Assembly (NCBI RefSeq): GCF_009687885.1
Contig: NZ_BLAF01000033.1
Span: forward strand, 18,833 to 65,140
Source: Acrocarpospora pleiomorpha
Lineage (GTDB): Bacteria > Actinomycetota > Actinomycetes > Streptosporangiales > Streptosporangiaceae
DNA: 46,308 bases
Reading direction: 5' to 3'
The position numbers and the translations under genes were made by a program. Below are positions 41,064-46,308 of the stretch, piece by piece; position 1 is the stretch's first letter, and every line of letters begins with the position of its first letter. Under the pieces are notes generated by a model. That model was not told the origin of the DNA, made no database searches, and saw only the letters and a list, made by a program, of their open reading frames with translations.

Positions 41064-44000
41064 ATGTCACGGTTCAGCTACGCGGAAGCGGTACGGATTC
41101 TCGGCGGCGAAACGGCCACACTGCGCGCACTCGACAAACTGCTCGGCGGCGTCCTGCTGGGCGCGTCCGCGGTTCCCGGAGTCGGCGCCACCGCCCTCAG
41201 CCTGTTCGACGCCAAATCCGAGGCGGTACGACTCGGCCACCAACTCATCACCGCACTGCGCGAGAAGGTCACCGGCGCCACCCGCTACACAAGATCAGAA
41301 CGTCTGTACGCAGCCCAATCGATCATTCTGGCGACCGCGTTCTTCGAGTCGCTCGACGATATCGACCTGCCTTTCACGCTTAGCGACCTGGAGCTCCTTG
41401 AGACGGAGAAACATGATCTCTTCGCTTTCGCGGAGACGAGGATCTTCACGTCGAACTTCCCGCTCGGGATTACTCACGGGCACGTGGCGCCGGAGAGGCT
41501 GAAAGGCTTGATCTCGCAGGATCGGTACAAGATGTACTCGGATGCCGGTGAAGTTCTGCTTCGTTTTGCCCGTGGTCTGGCGATATGGGAGAACTTGACC
41601 TCGGCCCAGCAGGCCCAGGCGTCCTTGGAGATCTCCGGCAACCTGCCCACAGCTGCCAGCCGCCGCTATGACGATATGTACCGGCGACTGGCAGTCGAGT
41701 TCCCCGAGTTCGCGTTCTGGGCGATCGAACGCGAGCATCATGTCACCCAGGAGCAGCTCCGGCAGGGACTCGCCGGCCTGACCGACTTACTCGCCTCGGT
41801 CTCATCCGGCCGGGTGCCACCGCCGAAACTCCGCAGCCTTCTCACGCTCAACCAGGCAGCCCTGACTCGCCCCATCAGCCCCAGCGATGATCTGCCCGAT
41901 GGCCTGTCCCTGCCAGACCTCTCCGACGGATATGTCAATCCCCGTTTCCGGGTCGCACTCGGGTCGGCGGACCTCAGCCTGGAGAGATCCTGGTCAGACG
42001 TGCCGATACGCGACGACCTTCAGGACTTCCTGGCCGGACTGCTGACCTCGTTGTCCTCCAGCGTCAGCCCCCTCCTGGTTCTCGGCCAGCCGGGGGTCGG
42101 CAAGTCCGTGCTCACCCAGATGATCGCCGCTCGCCTCCCAGCCGCTGACTTTCTCCCGATCCGCGTCCCTCTTCGCCAGGTACCGGCGGACGCGGGAATC
42201 CAGGAGCAGATCGAAACCGCCATCCGCGTTTCCACCGGCGAGTCGATGAGCTGGCCTGATCTCGTCCGTTCCGCTGACGGAGCCCTCCCGGTGGTCCTGT
42301 TAGACGGCTTGGACGAGCTACTCCAGGCTACCGGCGTCAATCGGGCCGACTACCTGGTGCGGGCCGCCGAATTCCAGGCACGTGAGGCAGAGCTCGGCCG
42401 TCCGGTCGCCGTGATCGTCACCACCCGCACAGCGGTGGCCAACCGCTGCCGCCTGCCCAGGGGAAGCCTCGCCATCCGACTGGAGCCCTTCTCCGACGAC
42501 CAGGTAAAACTGTGGATCGACACCTGGAACAACACCAACGGCACTCATTTCGCAGGCATCGGCCGAGAGCCGCTTTCCTATGACGACGTGCTCGCTCACA
42601 GCGAGCTGGCCGAACAACCGTTGCTTCTCCTGATGCTCGCGCTGTACGACGCCAGCGGACCGAATCCGCAGGGAGCTCTGCGCAACGTCGGCACGCTCAG
42701 CTACGGCGAACTGTACGAACGGCTGCTCCATGGATTCGCCGCCCGGGAGATCGACAAACACGAGCCCGGCCTTCCCCCCAACCGACGCGAGCAGGCGCTC
42801 GAACGGGAACTGCACCGCCTTTCGGTGGCCGCGTTCGCCATGTTCAACCGAGGTCAGCAATGGGTCACCCACGATGACCTTGATCGCGATCTCACCGCAC
42901 TGATCCCGGAGCAAACCTCGGCCGGGGTGGGTTTCGATCGTCCCCTGACCGTGGCCCAGACGGTTATCGGCCGCTTCTTCTTCATCCACCAGTCACGGGC
43001 TTTACACGACTCCCACGAGCTGAGCACCTATGAATTCCTGCACGCCACCTTCGGTGAATATCTGATCGCGCGTTTGGTCCGGGACCTCCTGCGCGAAGAG
43101 GCCCAGCGAGCAGCGGTTTCTCAGGAAGGCATGCTGAGCGGGATGTTCAACCCACGCTCCGATCCAGGGCCATCGGGCGCACTGCTGTCGTTCGCCGTAC
43201 TGTCGGTCCGCGTCCCTATTCTCGCATTCCTGCACAGGATCTCCGAACCAGGCGAACACCTGAGGCCGTTCTTATTGCGCCGGTTCCAGGAGACCTACTT
43301 CGGCGCGGAGTCGGCACGCTCGAACTACGAGCCCGTAGCGTTGTCGGCGACTCAGCGCATCGCCCGGCAAACCGCCAACCTTGTGCTGCTGACCACCGTG
43401 CTAACGGGGCCGGTCACCGCCGCGGAGCTGTTCGGCGCGGATTCGGACTGGGTGCGGCATTGGCAATCCGTCGTCGATCTCTGGCGGGCGGGTACGCATC
43501 AGGATGAATGGCCCAGCCTGGCGTCCTCGCTGCGAATCGCCCGTTCCTGGGAGGGACAGGAGAGAGTTCTGGCCGTGTACTGGGAAGGTTCGTGGTCGCT
43601 CCCCATGGACGGTGTGAGATTCAGCGCGGACGCGGCCAAGCTCCTGCGGACAACCGAGGACACGCTCGCCTGGGCGCACAACGTGCACCCGGCAACTGGC
43701 CTTCGACAGTGGCAGGCTTCCGGCGCTGATACCTCGCTGGACACCGGCGCTGACCGATCCGTGAACTCAGAAATCTTCGACTCGCTCTATTTTCATATGA
43801 GGCACGCTGTGACGTCGATCGGCAGCGTCAGCGGCGAGACCTCCACCTCGGTGTTTACCGCTCTCAATGAGGTATCGATCGCCAGGGAGCGGTACTACAT
43901 CGGTCAGGGCGTGCTTACGGCGATCTACGATCGCGCATTCAAGATGATCTCTCTGTTCCCAGAGGAATCTTCATTGCACCTGAAACAAACGCTGATCCAC

Positions 44001-44396
44001 CTTGCCCGTGACCTGCCGATCATGACCACGACCGAGGGGGCTGCCCTTCTGGCCCAGGCATTACCACTGGTGAACCCCAGCTCCATGCCCGAAACCCACC
44101 AAATGGTCGCATGCCTCCTGAACCTGGTGGCACGCGATCGTGAGCAATTGGAATTCCTCGGTCAGGTGCTTTACGACCTCGATCTGCCGGATTGGTCATA
44201 CTTAGAGGCGGCTGTAACGCTCATGGAGTTGGACGTCGACCCGTCCGAAGTTCCCGTGACCGCCTTCGATGTGGTCCGCCGCATGCGCCCGGATCAGCTA
44301 ATCGACATCGAACGCGACCACCCGCATCTGTTCCACCGCGCCCGCCGCATCATCCGCGCCGACGGCGGACGCTACCGCCTTGTCTGGCCGACCTGA
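41064..44396 (+). CDS. NACHT-type STAND NTPase (bacterial NLR-like)
   Basis: An 1110-residue multidomain protein with no signal peptide. Residues 1 to about 310 are helical (ALDKLLGGVLLGASAVPGVGATALSLFDAKSEAVRLGHQLITALRE), resembling NACHT N-terminal helical domains. The NTPase follows: Walker A GQPGVGKS at 341-348, Walker B VVLLDGLDE with Asp414, Asp417 and Glu418 (the Asp-rich NACHT form), sensor-like VIVTTRTAVANRC and SLAIRLEPFSDDQV. A winged-helix region comes next (ELAEQPLLLLMLALYDAS, YGELYERLLHGFAAREID), with conserved YEFLHATFGEYLIARLV near residue 655. The remaining 450 residues are helical with no recognised repeats and probably sense the trigger. Bacterial NACHT proteins of this size act in phage defence by abortive infection. 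No nuclease or TIR effector is obvious. It pairs with the upstream methyltransferase. Codon use is less GC-rich than in the flanks. Confidence 0.85.
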   Translation: MSRFSYAEAVRILGGETATLRALDKLLGGVLLGASAVPGVGATALSLFDAKSEAVRLGHQLITALREKVTGATRYTRSERLYAAQSIILATAFFESLDDIDLPFTLSDLELLETEKHDLFAFAETRIFTSNFPLGITHGHVAPERLKGLISQDRYKMYSDAGEVLLRFARGLAIWENLTSAQQAQASLEISGNLPTAASRRYDDMYRRLAVEFPEFAFWAIEREHHVTQEQLRQGLAGLTDLLASVSSGRVPPPKLRSLLTLNQAALTRPISPSDDLPDGLSLPDLSDGYVNPRFRVALGSADLSLERSWSDVPIRDDLQDFLAGLLTSLSSSVSPLLVLGQPGVGKSVLTQMIAARLPAADFLPIRVPLRQVPADAGIQEQIETAIRVSTGESMSWPDLVRSADGALPVVLLDGLDELLQATGVNRADYLVRAAEFQAREAELGRPVAVIVTTRTAVANRCRLPRGSLAIRLEPFSDDQVKLWIDTWNNTNGTHFAGIGREPLSYDDVLAHSELAEQPLLLLMLALYDASGPNPQGALRNVGTLSYGELYERLLHGFAAREIDKHEPGLPPNRREQALERELHRLSVAAFAMFNRGQQWVTHDDLDRDLTALIPEQTSAGVGFDRPLTVAQTVIGRFFFIHQSRALHDSHELSTYEFLHATFGEYLIARLVRDLLREEAQRAAVSQEGMLSGMFNPRSDPGPSGALLSFAVLSVRVPILAFLHRISEPGEHLRPFLLRRFQETYFGAESARSNYEPVALSATQRIARQTANLVLLTTVLTGPVTAAELFGADSDWVRHWQSVVDLWRAGTHQDEWPSLASSLRIARSWEGQERVLAVYWEGSWSLPMDGVRFSADAAKLLRTTEDTLAWAHNVHPATGLRQWQASGADTSLDTGADRSVNSEIFDSLYFHMRHAVTSIGSVSGETSTSVFTALNEVSIARERYYIGQGVLTAIYDRAFKMISLFPEESSLHLKQTLIHLARDLPIMTTTEGAALLAQALPLVNPSSMPETHQMVACLLNLVARDREQLEFLGQVLYDLDLPDWSYLEAAVTLMELDVDPSEVPVTAFDVVRRMRPDQLIDIERDHPHLFHRARRIIRADGGRYRLVWPT

Positions 44397-44475
44397 TCAA
44401 CGCCATCCCGATCAATCTGATGAGGCGTGCTCGGAGCGAAAAGCCCTACCAGAACGTGCACGAAGTTGGAGCACT

Positions 44476-44631
44476 TCAACCAGGAACGCGAGGTCCGCCC
44501 GCCACGACGAACTCGCCCGCCTGCAACCTGGCCTGCTGAGCTCGGGCGTGGCAGGGAGCCTCCGGGCCTCCCGCGATCGCGTCGCGGCAGAGCACACATC
44601 CGGCGTCGGGGCAGCGGGTGATGTCCTGCAC
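44476..44631 (-). CDS. Candidate 51-residue Cys-rich small protein or remnant
   Basis: The minus-strand frame from GTG at 44631 begins VQDITRCPDAGCVLCRDAI and later has PCHARAQQARL. It has high GC at third positions and four Cys plus one His that could bind zinc. The start ITRCPDAGC recalls a common small actinobacterial protein type. It is in frame with the TetR gene just upstream, whose stop lies 22 bases before this GTG, so it may also be an ancestral extension or decayed tail. No good ribosome site. The rest of 44397-44652 shows nothing else. Confidence 0.3.
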   Translation of the reverse strand: MQDITRCPDAGCVLCRDAIAGGPEAPCHARAQQARLQAGEFVVAGGPRVPG

Positions 44632-44652
44632 CAGCGCACCCCGGTAGCGAGA

Positions 44653-45345
44653 TCAGGAAAGCAGCTGGTCACCGTCGCCGGGGAGCGATCGCGCGAGGGC
44701 GTCGAGGATCGCGTTGAGGCCGAACTCGAACTCGTCGCCGAACTCGTAGCCGGGCTGGAGGATGTGCTCGGTCGCCATCTCCACAAGATGGGGGTAGGCG
44801 TCGGCGGCGAACTGCTCCATGATCGATTCGGTTACCTCGGTGGCCGCGCCGGGGCCGCGGAAGGGCAGCGAGACTTCCTGCAGCGCGAAGCCGTAGGTGT
44901 AGCTGTCGAGCAGGGCGGACGCGTGCGCGGTCATCGCCACCGAGAAGCCGGCCGCGCGCAGCGTGGCGATGGTCGCGTCGAGGTGCCGCAGTTTCGCGGG
45001 GCCGGGGGTGACTCGCGACTCCAGCAGGCCGATGGCCCAGGGGTGACATCTGAGCACACGCCGGGTCGAATCGGCTCGCCGCCACATCTCCGCGCGCCAG
45101 TCGCCGCCGGGCGACGGTAGTTGGATCTCGCTGGAGACGAGGTCGACGATGCCGTCGAGGATCTCGTCCTTGTTGGCGACGTGGTAATAGACCGACATCG
45201 GCTTGACGCCGAGCGCCTTGGCCAGCGAGCGGATCGTCAGCGATCCGATTCCGCCGGCGTCGGCAACGTCGATGGCCGCCCGCAGCACTCGCTCCCGGGT
45301 GAGCGGCATGCGCGGCGCGGGTCTCCCGCTATTTGGCTTTGACAT
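44653..45345 (-). CDS. TetR-family regulator (TetR_C class)
   Basis: A 230-residue regulator of the tetracycline-repressor subclass. HTH about 14-62 (TRERVLRAAIDVADAGGIGSLTIRSLAKALGVKPMSVYYHVANKDEILDGIVD). The TetR_C-type ligand domain has HPWAIGLLESRVTPGPAKLRHLDATIATLRAAGFS and ALLDSYTYGFALQE. ATG at 45345 is preferred because GAAGAGAG precedes it; a GTG at 45366 would add 7 residues. It is divergent from the DUF4386 membrane protein gene, with three operator copies between them, the standard layout of a repressor and its target. Confidence 0.87.
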   Translation of the reverse strand: MSKPNSGRPAPRMPLTRERVLRAAIDVADAGGIGSLTIRSLAKALGVKPMSVYYHVANKDEILDGIVDLVSSEIQLPSPGGDWRAEMWRRADSTRRVLRCHPWAIGLLESRVTPGPAKLRHLDATIATLRAAGFSVAMTAHASALLDSYTYGFALQEVSLPFRGPGAATEVTESIMEQFAADAYPHLVEMATEHILQPGYEFGDEFEFGLNAILDALARSLPGDGDQLLS

Positions 45346-45370
45346 CTCTCTTCGAGACTCTAGCACTTTC

Positions 45371-45418
45371 GTACTTAGTACGTTACGGTCGCCGTACTAA
45401 GTATGAAGTACTAAGTAC
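45371..45418. promoter_or_regulatory. Three TetR operator copies GTACTWAGTAY
   Basis: GTACTTAGTAC at 45371-45381, GTACTAAGTAT at 45394-45404 and GTACTAAGTAC at 45408-45418 lie in the 99-base divergent region between the TetR and DUF4386 genes. Each is a near-perfect 11-bp palindrome. The last two have a 14-base centre-to-centre distance. Confidence 0.8.
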
Positions 45419-45444
45419 GAAGAGTCGGAAGAAGGGGAAAGGTC

Positions 45445-46161
45445 ATGTCAGCACGCACCATCGGCCGGATCGTCGGGGCCTGTTACCTGCTCGCGTTCGT
45501 CTTCTACCTCGCGGGCGGCGCCTTGGTCGGCGCCGCCTCGGGGAGCGCCGACATGCTGTCAGGCGTCCTCGACGCCACGATGCCGCTGTCGGCGGGAGCC
45601 CTGCTGATGCTGGTCAACTCCGTCATCGCCGGCGTCAACGGCGTGCTGGTCTTCAGCCTGCTGAGATCGCGCCGCCCGGTCTCCGCCAGCGCGTACCTGA
45701 CGGCCAGGACGATCGAGGTGGTGGTACTGGCCGTCGGGATCCTCTTCCTGCTGCTGCTGATACCGCTCGCGCAGGAGTACGCCGCCGCCGGCGATCGCGC
45801 CTCGGTCTTCCCGGCGCTGGCGCGGGTCGCCGAGCAGGGGAACTACTACGCGTTCCACCTCGGGATGCTCGGAGTCTGCGCCGCCATGCTGGTGTTCTGC
45901 CACGCGATGCTACGCGAGCGGCTGGTGCCCGCGTTCCTGGCGGTGTGGGGGCTGGGCGCCTACGTGCTCTTCCTGGTCGGCACGGTCGCCGAACTCCTCG
46001 GCTACAAGGTAGCCCTGGCGACGTCGATCCCCGGCGGTCTCTTCGAGGTCGCCCTCGGGATTCTGCTCATCGTGAAGGGATTTCCCGCCAGGCCGGAGAC
46101 CGGTCAGGGCATGGAAAGCGCTTCGGCGGGCGCGAGGCGGGACGCGCGCCAGGCGGGGTAA
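45445..46161 (+). CDS. DUF4386 family integral membrane protein
   Basis: A 238-residue membrane protein with about six hydrophobic segments (TIGRIVGACYLLAFVFYLAGGALV, GALLMLVNSVIAGVNGVLVFSLL, IEVVVLAVGILFLLLLIPLA, FHLGMLGVCAAMLVFCHAML, AFLAVWGLGAYVLFLVGTVAELLGY, LFEVALGILLIVKGF). It matches DUF4386, of unknown function, often found next to TetR regulators. GAAGGGGAAAGG precedes the ATG. The final 19 residues (GQGMESASAGARRDARQAG) are encoded antisense to a decayed permease gene, so the original C-terminus was probably lost or extended by readthrough. Confidence 0.85.
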   Translation: MSARTIGRIVGACYLLAFVFYLAGGALVGAASGSADMLSGVLDATMPLSAGALLMLVNSVIAGVNGVLVFSLLRSRRPVSASAYLTARTIEVVVLAVGILFLLLLIPLAQEYAAAGDRASVFPALARVAEQGNYYAFHLGMLGVCAAMLVFCHAMLRERLVPAFLAVWGLGAYVLFLVGTVAELLGYKVALATSIPGGLFEVALGILLIVKGFPARPETGQGMESASAGARRDARQAG

Positions 46162-46199
46162 AGGCCAGCGATCACGCCGATGACCGTCGTCGCCAGCAC
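46104..46199 (-). pseudogene. 3' remnant of an FtsX/MacB-type ABC permease
   Basis: On the minus strand this encodes 31 residues including GVIAGLYPAWRASRLAPAEAL, then TGA. This is the conserved last helix and PAxRAxRLxPxxAL end of MacB/FtsX-like permeases. No start or upstream permease sequence remains, since at about 46200 it meets a different remnant in another frame. It overlaps the DUF4386 3' end in antisense. Confidence 0.75.
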
Positions 46200-46201
46200 A
46201 C

Positions 46202-46258
46202 CCGATCCAGCACCACGATCTCGTAACCGTTGACATCCAGTTCGGCAAGCCGGTGGGG
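46202..46258 (-). pseudogene. Internal fragment of an OmpR-type response regulator
   Basis: The minus-strand frame reads PHRLAELDVNGYEIVVLDR, the alpha2-beta3 part of a receiver domain ending at the phospho-acceptor region (DxVVLDRDLP in intact relatives). It has a stop immediately upstream (46259-46261) and runs out of frame into the permease remnant. Response regulator, kinase, ABC ATPase and MacB permease genes are often neighbours in actinobacteria, so both pieces probably come from one lost operon. Confidence 0.6.
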
Positions 46259-46308
46259 TTAGAGGAGGCCGACGCCGCTGTAGCCGTCGGCGCCAGGGAG
46301 GAGAGGGA
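46259..46308 (-). other. Possible 3' end of a minus-strand gene entering from the right edge
   Basis: The minus-strand frame is open from the window edge to TAA at 46259-46261 and ends LLPGADGYSGVGLL. Only 15 codons are visible, so it could be a gene end, part of the same debris, or chance. Confidence 0.25.

Overview
The window is 46.3 kb of high-GC actinomycete chromosome. GTG and TTG starts are frequent, codons mostly end in G or C, and many genes overlap by ATGA or GTGA. The gene content (DUF574 methyltransferase, das-type chitin uptake, Ser-Pro-linked secreted hydrolases, tripartite tricarboxylate transport, WXG-type protein) suits a sporulating mycelial soil actinomycete. A Streptosporangiaceae member such as Nonomuraea is my best guess; this is inferred from gene content, with no marker gene to prove it.

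Layout. 0.1-2.75 kb: aspartate aminotransferase and a short threonyl-tRNA synthetase preceded by a threonine-codon leader peptide and terminator (attenuator). 2.9-8.3 kb: SDR, ATP-grasp protein, two tandem small secreted paralogs, a GH3 NagZ-type glycosidase with a palindromic operator, and a PhoD-type phosphatase. 8.3-13.7 kb: tctCBA transporter divergent from a CitA/CitB-type two-component system. 13.7-17.6 kb: dTMP kinase-like protein, a secreted animal-type haem peroxidase fused to a cellulose-binding module behind CsoR-like palindromes, and a regulator with two LuxR helix-turn-helix domains. 17.8-22.5 kb: GH18 chitinase, then a WXG-type protein, a 685-residue protein and a lipoprotein. 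22.6-29.6 kb: das locus (DasR-like regulator, dre operator, dasABC, GH20 hexosaminidase, CBM3-GH16 hydrolase). 29.6-37.3 kb: polyamine block (PuuB-like oxidase, aminobutyraldehyde dehydrogenase, TetR, AlkD; TetR; potBCA without potD). 37.4-40.2 kb: glucosamine kinase-like gene, SIS sugar isomerase, MerR regulator. 40.2-44.4 kb: DUF574 methyltransferase followed after 8 bases by an 1110-residue NACHT-type STAND NTPase. 44.4-46.3 kb: TetR with three operators, DUF4386 membrane protein, and debris of a response regulator and an FtsX/MacB permease.

How it fits together. The chitinase, NagZ-type GH3, DasABC, GH20, glucosamine kinase and SIS protein could form a pathway from secreted chitin or chitosan hydrolysis, through chitobiose import, to glucosamine 6-phosphate. 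The polyamine block would import putrescine or spermidine and oxidise it to aminobutyrate. The most promising undescribed elements are the methyltransferase-NACHT pair (possible defence module), the thrS leader peptide, the peroxidase-CBM2 fusion with its operators, and the AlkD gene translationally coupled into the amine-oxidation operon. No rRNA, tRNA, CRISPR array or intact insertion sequence was recognised. No gene-free stretch exceeds 300 bases; the longest (24794-25077 and 44397-44652) are described below.
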